From the NCBI GenBank assembly GCA_039090855.1, contig CM077011.1, positions 136,340,749 to 136,404,748 on the forward strand: 64,000 bases of DNA, in the 5' to 3' direction. This DNA comes from Macrothele yani. Lineage: Eukaryota > Arthropoda > Arachnida > Araneae > Macrothelidae. Below are positions 9,683 to 21,389 of this stretch, one piece after another. The notes beneath the pieces are model-generated. The model did no database searches, was not told the origin of the DNA, and saw only the letters and a list, made by a program, of their open reading frames with translations. Within the stretch, counting starts at the first letter, position 1, and every line of letters begins with the position of its first letter. The position numbers and the translations under genes were made by a program.

Positions 9683-10809
9683 CTGCACGCCAGAGTTTGA
9701 GAAAATCGCGATTGAATTAATCGGTAATTCATTACAGTTCAATGTTAATGGAACAAGAACTTAGTGTTATCATTACATGGTAATGGTGAACTAGTCATTA
9801 GAATTACATGGTAATTGCAATGACATGTAGCAGTAACCCATTATAATCATAATAGTTAACTATATGTTGGTAATTAGCCAATAACTTATGGGTAACAATA
9901 CAACGTGAATAAACCAGCAACCAGTACACTCTTACACGTTGTGTAGGTTATTTGACAATTGTTCTACCCCTCGGGCCTCAAATCCATGTATGTGGTACTG
10001 GAGATTGTACGTGTATGACATGACTAGTTGCCCCCATCTTTGCCGCAAGTAAAAGTGATTTGAACGAAATAATACATATGAAGTAAGTATGAATGGGATG
10101 TTTATTTCGGTTAAAGATACTCAATTCGTCCATCTCCAGTACAGTATTCTAGTCCATTACCTACGTTTCACTATCCAAAATAATTGCCCCACTATAGCCA
10201 CAATCACATATTACCACTACACTCACAGTTCAGCAACTCAGGGTGAACTGCCGAATATTACAGAAATTTGCGAACTCTTGACATTTTTGCCATACTTTTC
10301 AAATGTTTTTGTCCATTAACACTGGACTAGCAAGCAACTGACTCCTTTATATATACTTCACGACAAGACCTGACTTCCTGGAATATTCTTGATTTACATA
10401 AAGCTCTGCAACTTCCCACTGCACAATCATTCTGGAAAATTCTACAAATGTCTAACCCATTCTTGCCACTTCCAGAACATTCTACACAACACTTTGGTCT
10501 CTGTCTGCTATGTTACATGGCCGATTTTTCTAGACATAGCTTTTGGCACATGTACTTTTTTTTTTTCTATAAACTATTAGTATTTAATTATTTGCAAATT
10601 GTGTAATTTCATTCATAAATAATGCCATTGCGTTTGAATGGCATTATTAAATAACTGAATTATATCCTCTTCATAGTAATGCATTACAGATTAATTCCAT
10701 TACCTTGTGCAAGTCATACTTGGGATTTACCTTGTAATGCATTACACGTCAGTTGTAATTTGTACTTCCATTACTTTGTAATGCATTCCTGCCCAACTCT
10801 GCTGCACGC
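9683..10809. mobile_element. Non-autonomous hAT-type element with 8-bp TSD
   Basis: Termini CAGAGTT at 9691 and AACTCTG ending 10801 are inverted, and both are followed inward by 'gtaatgcattac'-type motifs. The 8-bp direct repeat ctgcacgc flanks it perfectly at 9683-9690 and 10802-10809, as expected of the hAT superfamily. The 1,111-bp interior has no transposase. It holds a 12-13 bp internal hairpin at about 10617-10650 (aataatgccatt / aatggcattatt). The sequence on both sides reads as one continuous segment once the element is removed. Confidence 0.88.
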
Positions 10810-11127
10810 CCTAGTCCTTAAATACGTGCTGCGTACATTTGCATGTTGCCATCCGTAGTTACATCATTATTCCATCCAATGACATTCCAACTTAAAATGT
10901 TCTATCACACATCATTAAATCAATACAGATAGCACAAATGATTTTTCATTTACCTATATAATTGAAAAACTGCTGCACAGTACCATTAGTGAAAGATCCA
11001 TGAAATCACAGGGATAATTTCCGTATGCACTTAGAATAATAAAAGAAATGCAATCACTCCAGAAAAAGTTCCTCAGATGAAAATAATTCTTTACAGCAGT
11101 GCACACTAAAAAAACATGTAAACTCAC
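10810..11127. other. Intron sequence of the PPR gene
   Basis: Follows the donor of the exon at 11128-11213 (transcription runs right to left). It holds nothing recognisable apart from the flank of the inserted hAT-type element. Confidence 0.4.
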
Positions 11128-11213
11128 CATCAGTTTTGTCGAATTTAATCATGAGTGCAACATAGTCAAGGGCTTTAGCTGCATCAAGCTTAAAATGTGG
11201 ATACAGTACATCT
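11128..11213 (-). CDS. LRPPRC: LRPPRC-like PPR protein, internal exon
   Basis: The 86-bp exon is bounded on the minus strand by acceptor tgtatttcag and donor ACTGATG|gtgagt. It starts with one base completing a codon begun in the previous exon, which matches the two-base overhang of the 21055-21194 exon. It then reads DVLYPHFKLDAAKALDYV and ALMIKFDKTD. LRPPRC is a mitochondrial-matrix PPR protein that, with SLIRP, stabilises and helps polyadenylate mitochondrial mRNAs. The pattern after the preceding PPR helix pair (a linker then a new helix with LDAAKALDYVALM) fits this family's degenerate repeats. The next exon (needing two leading bases) was not found in the remaining 11 kb. Confidence 0.6.
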
Positions 11214-12620
11214 CTGAAATACATCAGAACAGGAATAATAAGAATAATAAATAATGCAATAAATGAAATTTAAAACAACAGTGAAGTGTGAACTTGCATC
11301 AAAATTACCCACCATAATAAAAAATAATCAAAATAAGGGGAGCCGATTACATATAAAAATTTTAAAATTATGCCTTCACAATTTTCACTCTGTAATTCAG
11401 ATTTGTTCTATAACAAGGAAGCATGTACGGAATCAGTTCAGGTGCTATTCAATACAGTACTACCAGTTCCGGTTTTGAATTCTTGGAATGCTACTATCAA
11501 TTTCCTATTTTATACTAACACTGCATGAATGCTATAGTTGTTTCTAGGGCTGGTGCTTAGAGCTAGCTCCCCTGAAGTCACAAGTTGGAGGTGATGATAT
11601 TGTCACTCTGCAGCAATGAGTTGGTGGTGGAGTTCTCGGAAGCTACCACTCCATTGGAAATCTGAATGAATTAGTGAGAAAGGCAAGAAAAGCTACATGA
11701 CCCTAAAGCCCTGGAGTAAAGGGAATGAGAATGAACTAAACTCTTTACCTTCACTGTAAATTAAAAGGAACAAAATGTTTTTTAAACTTTAAACATATGT
11801 CATCTCTATATTGCTATTAATTCCATAGTTTGTATTAGCATTCATTTCACCCTTAGTATCCAGATTAATTTTCTTCAGACTTAATTCACTTAATCATTCA
11901 AAAACACTTGCAACAATTTTTCTTTTCTGGTGTCTCTGTGTTAGTTCTTTAGACATAAGAAGGTACATTTACACTGGACACAGCGTCAGATTTAAGTAAC
12001 TTTTGCAAAGGCAATTCATGTAATCGATTTTTCATATAATTTTTGTAATCACAACTCTGAAAGTGTTCGCTACAAATTCTGGCATACTTAACACTAATGA
12101 AAACCTACCCAACACTTTTTCGTCCATTATTTTACCAGCACTGAATTATTCTGAGGAAAAACATAAAATACAACATCTTATCCTTTCCAGTTCCTGTTTA
12201 TTTCTACATGCTGCAGCAGCACACAAAGGCATTTGTAACAAAAGAAAAAGGCTCGCCAATTTATGCAGCTAAACTATTTATATACAAGCATAGAGTATAC
12301 ACACAATTAAATATTGACACGATCAATATATATTATATGTACACTAATACATATATCACAAAGATAAAACAATCTAGTTTGATGAAATAAAGTGCAAGTT
12401 AGAAAAAACTCTGTTTGCAATAACAACCCAGCAGCACTGGAGAGGTCCAAGCAGCACAGTGACATCACAACTGGTACCCCAACCTCTTCCATGAAGAACG
12501 TGCCAGTATTCAGTTTCACTAAGTAATTGACTGAGTGAATTTGTTCAAGCTTTCATCAAATAAAACCACAAAGTTTTGGTTTTCAAATCTCACTTCTTGT
12601 ACCAGAAGTGACATTAAATG
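11214..12620. other. Intron sequence, no gene seen
   Basis: AT-rich intron of the PPR gene. Nothing in it resembles a transposase or a splice-bounded exon. A moderately GC-richer patch at 11536-11740 may be an old unclassified repeat. Confidence 0.35.
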
Positions 12621-12625
12621 TGGGG

Positions 12626-13030
12626 CTAAACCGAAGCAGCAGATGTAAGCAGTTTTTTTTTTTTTTTCTCACAAGAAAAATTGGTCGCGATGATGCTGTC
12701 GGGAAACATCAGCCGAAACAGGGCATCTACACCCGCACATGACCGGTACGAAAAATGTGATTTAATAACTTTCAACGCCAATAATTTCACAGATGCGGCA
12801 TCGATCCTAGCTGACATTTCATTTATAGCCAAGTTCCTCGAAGTAGACTGAGAAAGTGAAATATGTTTTTGCTCTTCGTGTGGTTCTTTAACGCGGATTC
12901 GCCCATACTTGAAATATCCACATTTTTGCAACACCAAACACACTTTGCAACATAGTTATTACTGTTTCCTTTCGCTATCCACTTCTGCGTGAACAATCGT
13001 TATCAAACGAGTTGATACAAAGTCACGTGC
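12626..13030 (-). pseudogene. BED-finger hAT-like transposase, N-terminal fragment
   Basis: On the minus strand a zinc-finger segment reads KCVWCCKNVDISSMGESALK then NHTKSK (Cys-x2-Cys with downstream His). A one-base shift follows, and then LAINEMSARIDAASVKLLAL and AGVDALFRLMFPDSIIA. The motif string (BED finger, then a long helix, then 'LFRLMFPDS') is typical of the N-terminal third of a hAT lineage related to KIAA1586-type proteins. It ends in a poly-Lys/low-complexity stretch at 12650 before the catalytic region. Only a fragment remains, and the frameshift shows that it is dead. Confidence 0.65.
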
Positions 13031-14582
13031 AGATGAGTAGCCGGAAGAAGAGGGACAGCTGCAAGTGACGGTAATACCCGCAGGACACACAAAACCACCC
13101 ATCCACTGCGCTCAAGAATTAACTGTGGACGATTAATTTCCCGACCACAACGTCTGCGCTGTCGGCCCTTTTTCCCTGCAAGTTTGCAGTACGATTGTGA
13201 TTAGAACATTTTTACCTTACATTATTATTATTATTATATTTTTTTTTTTTTGCCAATTTAAAATTTGAAAATTTGCACACGTCAAGTGCCACAGTTTTAT
13301 GAAATTACATATTATCTTAAGCGATAAGCCGTTCTTTGTTTTGGCAAAATAGTTGCGCTGCATCACCCTCCCTTCCAAAATTTAAACGTACTAAGCCAAT
13401 GTGCTGCTTTCTCATTCCCTCTCAAAGTTTTCCCGTGTGAATTTTACGCCTGAAGCGGGAGGTGTAACTGTAAGGATAGCGACTGCGCAGTTGACGTTTT
13501 TTTTTTCTTTTTCCTTTCTCTCCCGTCTATCTCTGTCCTCCCAGTCATCCCTTGTTTAGTTTCATTTGTTAATACTGGAGTGCCTCAGCAGTATTAACCA
13601 ATGCAACTAAACAACGGTTGCTTCTTTCCTTTACGTGTGACCTTGACATCCCGCATGTGTGATGCCCGCCGTAATATTGGCTTCCCGTGCGTAACCGTTT
13701 TCGGCATGTTTCATGCGTCCTTGACAACGATCGTACCTAAAGCCCCACATTCGATCTCTTGTCTTTTGCCATTTTGCAGTTGAAAATTCTAGATTCCGTG
13801 TAACAAGCTTTTTGCTATGAAAGCAGAAATGTATTTATTTTCTGTATGCACATTAAAAAAAAAAAAAAAATTCAGTGAAGTGACGATATTTAAATTCTAC
13901 GTAGTTATGGTATTTATACGAGTCTAACGGGTTACTTTCAAAAGAGGACGGGTACATTTTTAGACAAACCGTCCTCGAGGACAGGCAAAATTTCCGAGAT
14001 TTTTCATGCCCTGAATACCTGTAATAGAAAAAAGGACAAGTTCTGAAGCTTAGTAACATATCCTCGTTACTTCCTCTCACTCCAAGCATGACCCCAAGCA
14101 AGCTCCCACCAGCCGGTAAAATGCACGAACGAACATACTTATGCTGTAAAGCTGGAGAAGCAACACAGCGCAGACACTGCAGATTTAGTTGCAGCGCAGA
14201 CACTGCAGATGCAACTAAAAACAGCAAGAAACACATGGTTAAACCAGAAAACAAGTTCCCTGCCCCAAGCCAAGGCCAGCGCCTCCTAAAATCGATGATT
14301 GTCATTTGACCTCGTATGGCTGGATGGGAAGTATTCTCCCAACAAGGTAGAACAATGCAGCTGACCTAAAAAATTATTTGCGTTTAACAAAAAAAAATTC
14401 ACTGCGGATTCTGTTTCTCAGATAAAAGAAACAAAATAAATTTTAATTTCAGCTTTTTTTTTTTTTTACCAGATAAACCAATTAAAAATTTTGAATTCCG
14501 ATTTTCAAGGATTTTCCCGACGTTTATTGGAAAACGTCAAGAATTCCTGAATATTCAAGGCCTAGAAACAAAATTTTGAAAT
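13031..14582. other. Intron sequence with simple repeats, no gene seen
   Basis: Contains a tta/poly-T tract near 13220-13250 and poly-T at 13497-13506. At 14168-14215 two direct copies of 'gcgcagacactgcagat' are embedded in an inverted 'tttagttgca/tgcaactaaa' pair. At 14490-14610 lie 'caaggattttcccg' and 'ttcaaggctttttaag' motifs like those at the ends of the element at 21.4-24.8 kb. Confidence 0.35.
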
Positions 14583-14875
14583 TCAAGGCTTTTTAAGGTT
14601 TTTCCAGGCCGCGTGCGCACCATGTGTAATATGCTTTACAACTGGTTTGTGGAGCAATGTCGGAAGAGATGCTTCCTTCCATATACTCAGCACTTCGTCC
14701 GCGACAATACTTGCTATTTCTGCTGCAGCAGGTTCACCACAATTTGCACCTTCCTGCCTAAGAGTATTTCTCATGAGGTAGTAATGTCACATTACATCTT
14801 CGTACGTAGGCAACACATTTTCATGCATCTTCTTATAACTCCCAAGGATAGGACAATCAGCTTTATTTCTTGTTT
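14583..14875 (-). pseudogene. Fragment of a transposon-like protein (same family as 60-61.4 kb?)
   Basis: The minus-strand frame reads ETRNKADCPILGSYKKMHEN, VLPTYEDVM, a stop, HYYLMRNTLRQEG, then EIASIVADEVLSIWKEASLP and LLHKPVVKHI. The layout (YKKM...YEDV...HYY..R..L...E....EI..IVA.E...IWK.AS.P) recalls the N-terminal part of a widespread uncharacterised invertebrate family whose core carries SFDTTASNTG, as in the pseudogene at 59959-61398. This link is from memory of the family and is moderate at best. The fragment has one internal stop and no catalytic part. Confidence 0.4.
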
Positions 14876-16106
14876 CAGCTATCGTAAGTAGTTGAACGAC
14901 AAAACGAAAATGCCGGTATGCTCCAAACAACGTCAGAAGGAGTAAAAAACTGTTGCATCATTATGACGCAGCACCCGCCAACACTCTCTCCCAAAAGGAT
15001 CTGTACTACCGTGATGAGATGACTCAATGAGTTTGCAAAGAGAGCTGCGCTGTGAGGGAGGGGGTGGGGTGTGGTGAAGAAAATAACAAAAACAAAGGAG
15101 AGCGCAAAGCCGCAAGCTATGCGTCTGAAAATCAACAAGAGGTTTCCATAAAGTATGAGAAGGGGATTGTTAAAAGTTAGGCCCGAATTGGTAATGGTAA
15201 GGCTGCTGTCGAGCTTGATGCTTACGCAACTTACATGCTATTTTTGGCAAAAAATTACATACTTTAAGGGATCTGGGGAAGCCTAAGAAATTAACTCACG
15301 TCTGCTGAAGTTTTACCCGTGTTTATACACTCAAAGGTGATATTAAATGACATGGTGACACGGTATTTTTTTTATATTTACAAAATGGAGAAAGCAGGTG
15401 TTTTTAAAGCATTTTCCCCTATAACTTTCAAACTTTCGAGGTTCTTGGGGAAGCCTAAGATATCGAATAATGTCATCTATATTTTGGGGGAATCATTTCA
15501 GTAATAAAATCACAACTATTGCACATGGTGTAGTATCTAATTTTTTTTTTAAAAGTGTTTTTCGCTTCACCCTAATGTATTTGTATGTATGTAGAATGCC
15601 TTGCTCACTCTGCCATGAAAAGCAATTTTACATGTCACAGAGATGGCTCAGATTCCACCACAGACAGATTAAGTAATGATTTTGAAATTTAATTTTTGCT
15701 TTAAAAAGCAGAAGGGCAATGCTTGCTCTATCGATTGATTTTGAAGAACAGACTGTTAGAAATAACAACACATGCATTTCACAAATCTTAAAAAATAGTC
15801 TATTCTTTTTCACTATTACTTAAGATATTAAAAACAAGGAACACGAACAGAAAAATATAGATGCCACACATATAATGAGAAATAAAGTTAAACAAACAAA
15901 AAAAAATGCAGCTTTTTCAGAATTTCAAAAAAATCACACAACATTTTCATCCCTGCTAGAACAATTTCTGGCAATTCAATGGTGAAAGATTAATTGAACT
16001 CTGCATTGTTAATGGTTTGTGTGTATCTAATACATTCTTCAACCACAAGTATGTCCACACATTTACTTGACAAAATCAAAATCCTACTCTGGAAAAAAAG
16101 AATATA
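14876..16106. other. Intron sequence, no gene seen
   Basis: AT-rich. The phrase 'ggggaagcctaaga' occurs twice (15276 and 15449), suggesting an old local duplication. No transposase or exon was recognised. Confidence 0.35.
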
Positions 16107-17505
16107 CCGTAATTTTTGGGCTAAGAGCCGCGGCTCTTACGTTACTAAAAGAGAAATTTTTCGGACGTGCGGCCCTTATGCCGAATTTGTTTTCGATAAG
16201 ACTGTTTCTTCCCTCCCTTTTTTTTTTTTTTTTTCATGCAGATGCTTAGTAAATTTTTTCAAACCACGTCTTTTTTTTTCACAAACTCGACTGTGATCAA
16301 GTTTCCCCCTTTGTACTCATACGTTAGATACGTCTATTTAAACAATAACTCCGCTGCCCTGATGTTGGTTTAGGAGAGAAAGTGGGGGAGGACAGGAATG
16401 CCTGACTCAAATGCCTTTTGCATGGAGGAGTGGGGATGGAATGGGGACATAAGCACACAGACGAGTAGTGTGACGTCCGAGGCTTCTGTGGATATCGCGT
16501 CTAGCGTATCTCTTTCGTTGGCTGCAGCATACATCATGCAAGAAGGTGTGATGATTTTCAGTGGGGTGGGGAGACCGGTTTGATGGGCACTTTCCTGAAC
16601 AAAAGCTTAAGAATATGAACAATGCAAAAGCCTGCCCCAGGATGATTCCATTAGCAGAGACCTATTCCAAACAATACTGGCGGGACGGAGAGACAAATTC
16701 TGTTCACTCTTCTTTGGTTAATCTGGCATGCGATACAGCTGTTTCTTGGCTCGTGCTCCTGAGTTTTGCTTCGATTTTCATTTTTTTTTTTTTTTTTTTT
16801 TAATTATTGACTGACGATAGTGGAAGTTGAAGGCTTCGGCTGGAAAAGAAAAAAAGAAGAGATTCATATAAAAGTGGAGCTCAACGCGAAGGCTCAGTGC
16901 GCAGTAAATGAAAGTAGGTCAAACCACTTTAAAGAGAGCGGCACCACTGTTATGGAAGTGTTGGCGGCCAGATCCGCGAACACGTGCGAGGCAGCTGGTA
17001 AAGAAAAAAAAAGCATAACATAGAAGGAACATATTATTAAAGAAAACATTAATCGAAAGCATTACAAGCGATAATTTATAAGTTAATTACTTCTAAGACG
17101 GATTCTATTGCGGTGAACAGAGAACCATCCTGTAGCAGACATCCACATTGAATGGAATTTAGACAATTGTACGATTTTACGAGCAATGCGATATTCTAAC
17201 GGCAGTCTTAAGATTAACCGTGATTTACATTGATTACATAAATGGTTTTGAGCATTTAATAAAGGCAAACATTAACATGATTAATAAAAAATGTATAAAT
17301 AAAAAATTTTGCCAGTATGAAAAAATAAGTGCATAACGCAGATCGACGCTGAATTGCAGATTAGCCTTTGAAGTATACATATAATCACACTGGGTGTGAG
17401 TTAATTCCTGAAAATAAGGAAGATAATTTAGTTTTCTGAGCAGCACCACGACTTCACAGATTGCAAAATTTCTCACCTGCAGCTCTTAGTCCGAAAATTA
17501 CGGTA
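16105..17505. mobile_element. Non-autonomous TIR DNA transposon with TA target-site duplication
   Basis: The left end CCGTAATTTTTGGGCTAAGA (from 16107, preceded by TA at 16105-16106) is inverted at the right end, TCTTAGTCCGAAAATTACGG (ending 17503, followed by TA). Identity is good over about 25 bp. The TA duplication points to the Tc1/mariner/pogo superfamily. The 1.4-kb interior has no recognised transposase. A 67-codon plus-strand frame at 16820-17023 is Lys/Glu-rich and of unknown nature. Poly-T tracts sit at 16217-16234 and 16780-16800. Confidence 0.7.
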
Positions 17506-17639
17506 ATAGATTTTTGTTGTTTATCAGCAGCATCTGAAACGCTTAGTTGTTTACACTTGCGTGATGAGAGGTGCGGATGTTGGCTCTGATCATTAATTCG
17601 TAGTGTCACAGGTGAAACTGAATATCATCAGCGTTACTC

Positions 17640-20330
17640 TAATTACTCAGGAGAACAGGGATGTAGAAAAGAAGTGGGAATGGTTTAAGAACTGTATTGT
17701 TATTGCTGCTGAAGAGGTCTGTGACACTACAATAGTGGGTAACAATGGAGCTGATGCTTATATTAATTCAACATCTGTCGAAAACATTACGTGGTTTCAG
17801 AAATTATTAACTATTATTAACACGACTAAGAACGTGCATTAATACCAAAAATAGCATGCGCAAGAGTACAACTGCCGTGAAATACCCACTGAAGATGATT
17901 CCAAAAAGAAGGAATTGAAACTAGTTTGGGATATCGAACCACGGAAAATGAAACATGCAACCATCATCTATAATAAGAAATTATAAGATCGAAGTTCAAC
18001 TTGGAAGCTGATACCACAAGAAAGAAAAATCGTGCCTTCTTCGATAACAAGATGGCTTATTACTGATTCAACGTATCATAATCAAAAGGTTCGAAAGTTC
18101 TTTTCTATTGTATTAATTTCGTGAATCATGAGTTAAAAAACTGGAATAATATTAATCATTTAATACATATTGTCTCTACGTATTGGAAGACTTTGACAAC
18201 TTATGATGCATTTTGACTGCACATATAAAAACATTTTTTCATATAAATTTGTAATCTTCATAATAAAATTCTAAACTATTATAAGGAACATCAAAAAGAA
18301 AAAACGGAATATTAGTGACAAGTTGAAATAAAATTTTTTTATTATATGGACGTTTTTTCCCGTGCGCGAATTTCTAGTAACGTGCGAAACAGTAGATGAT
18401 ATGGAAACTATTTTGTTGACATATAGTTAATAAGAGCTGATGCTTGGTGGAGTAGTGAGATTGAAGAGGTAGTAAAAAGAAAGAACGAAGCCTATTTGGA
18501 GAAGTTGCAAGGAAGCGTTTCTTTGGATGAATGTCACTATAAGAAACATCAAGCAGGTAAGCTGGTTTGCTAGAGTATGGCGAAAGATAGGAAGGAGAAT
18601 GTGGAGAATGTGGAAAGGCATGAATTGGGTTTTTTGAAAGATAGGAAAACTTTCTGGAAGTACATGAGACTCAGGAAAAATAGGGTAAATAAAGTTGTAA
18701 GTTGTGTGAAGAATAAGATTGGGGCAATGATATGGGAGTCCAATGAGTTAAGTAAAAGATGGGGTGAATACTTCTGTGAGTTATTAGATCAGGAAAGCAA
18801 AGGTGATTCTGGGGCAGAAGCAGATGCTGTCACAGTGAGAGATGGAAGCACAGGAGAAATTTCAAGAGAAGATGCGTGTAAAGCTCTAAAATCTCATCAG
18901 AATGGTAAGGCTCCAGATGTGTATGGCATAACTGCTGAGATGTTAAAATAAGGTGGTGACTTTGTAATTGACTGGTTAACTGAAATTTGCCAGTTGTGCT
19001 GGAAGTTAGGAATGATCCCTGGGAATTGGAGGAAGGCTATCATGGTATTAACTTACCGAGTGTGCCAGGAAAAGTGTTTGGTAAGGTAATTATTGAAAAG
19101 GTACAAGATCTTATATCAGAAAAAGTGTGAGATGTTCAGAGTGGTTTTATGCTAATAAAGGCTGCACTAACCAAATTTGTGCATTACACATGATGATTGA
19201 AAAGTATCTGGCTGTTGGTAAGATAGTTTTTACTGCCTTCATAGATTTAGAGAAAGATTACGACCGAGTAAATAGGACACTTTTGTGAAAGGTATTGAAT
19301 GAATATGGCGTTACTGGAAATCTACTTAATAGTGTAAAAGCCATGTATGCTGACAGCAGGGCCTGTGTATGAGTGAATGGTGTTTTATCAAAACGGTTTT
19401 CTATTGGTGCAGGAGTCAGGCAAGGTTGTGTAATGTCACACCATGGCTGTTTAATATATTTACAGATGTGTGCATGCATGATGCCAAAATAGATAATACT
19501 GGTTTATGTCTTGGTGATACCCGTGTGTGCAGACTGCTGTATGCTGAAGACACTGTCCTGTTCGCAGAGAGCAAAAGTGAGTTGCAGAGTATGTTGTCCC
19601 GGATGTAAAAATTTGCATGAAATTGAAACTGAGTATAAATAAGGGAAAAACCAAAGTTATAGTTTTTGAGTGAGGAACTGGTAGCACTGAATGTAAGTGT
19701 AAATGACACAGTGGTTGACCAGGTGAGTGAGTTTGTGTATTTAGGAAGCATGTTCGACAGAGAGAACAAATTGGATGGTGAAGTTAGTAAGCGAGTGAAT
19801 TCTTCATTGAAAGTCATAGCTGCTTTAGGAGGTTTTCACAGGAATCGTGGGTTCTCAAGAGAGTCCCAAATGGCTGTGTATGAAAGTGTAACTGTTCCTC
19901 CTCTGAAGTATGGCAATGAAACCTGGATATTGCAGAAGAAACGTAGGTGCTGTTTGTATGCTTTCAGCATACAAACAACTTGTGGCAAAACTCACTCTGA
20001 TCTTGTGAGGAATGAATTTGTCATGATGTGAAACAAAATGTTGTCAGTAAAGTGGAGACTAATATTCTTAGGTGGTTTGTTCATGTTGAAAGAATGAGTG
20101 ATGAGATGCTTACTAAGAAACAAAAGTTTCTGTCCAAGTGGCAAGAAAGAAAGGCAGAGGAAAGCCAAAGAAATCAAGAAGGATTAGATTCAGGAGTGTC
20201 TGCATGAGAGAAAGATTAAGAGTATGAAGTATAGAAGGTCTTGTGTACATCATGTGATGGATGCCAGTGGAACTTGGGTTGTATGTCAAGATCGCTGTAC
20301 ATGGAGAAGTGTGATACAACAGTAAATAAA
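17640..20330 (+). pseudogene. Decayed non-LTR retrotransposon (LINE) reverse transcriptase, copy 1
   Basis: The plus strand carries pieces of a LINE ORF2. The linker before the RT (KDRKTFWKYMRLRKNRVNK, SKRWGEYFCELLDQES) is at 18577-18951. RT motifs follow in shifting frames: 'RVCQEKCLVR' region, FIDLEKDYDRVNRT near 19240, VRQGCVMSHHGCLIYLQMC region near 19420, RLLYAEDTVLFAES near 19530, then EFVYLGSMFDRENKLDGE and KYGNETWILQKK near 19900. There are numerous stops and frameshifts. The catalytic box reads YAED rather than YADD. A 674-bp foreign insertion splits it at 17760-18433. The same family recurs inverted at 49175-51090. Confidence 0.85.
17748..18445. mobile_element. Unclassified 674-bp insertion with 12-bp target-site duplication
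   Basis: The 12-bp repeat gagctgatgctt flanks the insertion at 17748-17759 and 18434-18445. The second LINE copy (near 50945, minus strand) shows the uninterrupted site. The insert starts atattaattcaac and ends catatagttaataa, with no poly-A tail and only a faint inverted similarity (TTATATTAAT / TTATTAACTAT). Inside, a broken frame at 17880-18060 reads EIPTEDDSKKKELKLVWDIE and PRKMKHATIIYNKK, which I do not recognise. Confidence 0.7.
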
Positions 20331-21054
20331 TATTCAGTTAAAAATTGATCTGATGGTTTGTATTTCTTTGCGGAGCTAACATCCGGAACTCAGAAAACAG
20401 CTTAGTGATATGATTTCAAAAATGATCTACATGGAAGGGTTAGAAACAGAGAAAGGCTAGAATGGAAGTGAAAAGATATTTTGCATGAATGTGAAAAGCA
20501 ACAGGCGAGATTTTTTTTTTTTTCTTTTTTCTTTTAGCGCTATCTGGCATCATGAGTAAAACAAAAAACTAGTAAATTTCCAAGCTGGAAATTTTTCTCT
20601 AAAGTTAACCCATCTGAATAGAAGAGATCAACTTTATTTTGTAAAGTTTTATCGAGACGTGAGATTTAAAAGCATCAAGTTGGTTTCGCTGAAAAGTAGG
20701 CAAATAAATGTCATGAAAATAGTGCCGATTTCTCAGTTATCTCTGTTTGCAATTTGTGATTTAAAACATTTTTTTTTACTGGAAAATTAAAAAAACAACA
20801 TCTTGTGAAGCCACGAAGGGGAAGCACAGTAAGTTTATAGTGTGTGTGTGTGTAACACACAAATTTAAAAACCTCCAGAAAGTCCTTTTTTTAGACTGCA
20901 GCCCCTTCCATCCCTCCCCAAGATGATCTTGTAAATCTGCTAATGAACAATGCTAAGACACTTATCAGATCTTTCACCTGAAAACATTTCATATTACTGA
21001 AAGGAAAATAACTTATAAATGACATAGATAACTTAAATTGAATACTTCACTTAC
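20331..21054. other. Intron sequence, no gene seen
   Basis: AT-rich with poly-T at 20512-20524 and a short (gt)n tract near 20841. Confidence 0.4.
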
Positions 21055-21194
21055 ATTTCCTTTTTATAAATCATTGCTTCCTCTAACTTATCATGTGCTA
21101 CATATAAGTTGACCAACAACGCATAAGTTGCAGGGGAGTATGTGAAATTGATTGCATCCATTTCTGCTTTAATTTCTAAAGCACGATCAAGATT
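21055..21194 (-). CDS. LRPPRC: LRPPRC-like PPR protein, internal exon
   Basis: The 140-bp exon lies between acceptor ttttttataacag and donor GAAAT|gtaagt on the minus strand. Only one frame is open: NLDRALEIKAEMDAINFTYS, then PATYALLVNLYVAHDKLEEA and MIYKKE. This is a textbook pentatricopeptide unit: a helix A beginning with a tyrosine that follows a proline (SPATYALLVNLY) and an acidic-basic helix B (KLEEAMIYKKE). It begins in phase 0, matching the end of the 39103-39165 exon, and ends with two extra bases, matching 11128-11213. I infer LRPPRC from repeat spacing and the linker that follows. Confidence 0.7.
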
Positions 21195-21389
21195 CTGTTA
21201 TAAAAAAAAAAGGAACAAATAAACCAAACAAAATCCACATTAATTCATGGTATGCAAAATATAACAGGCACATAAATTTAAAACAAAAATCATTTTAGTT
21301 ATTATGTTGGTAATCAACACACATGCTTTTATATCAGAGTAAAAAACTGTTGTACTTACCAACAAGGTTTTTCTTCTTACATATAGTTA

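Noticed and set aside
13853..14309. Minus-strand 150-codon ORF as a gene
   Set aside because: It begins near a poly-A/T run, is Phe/Leu/Cys-rich and overlaps a short repeat with inverted boxes. No homology is recognised.
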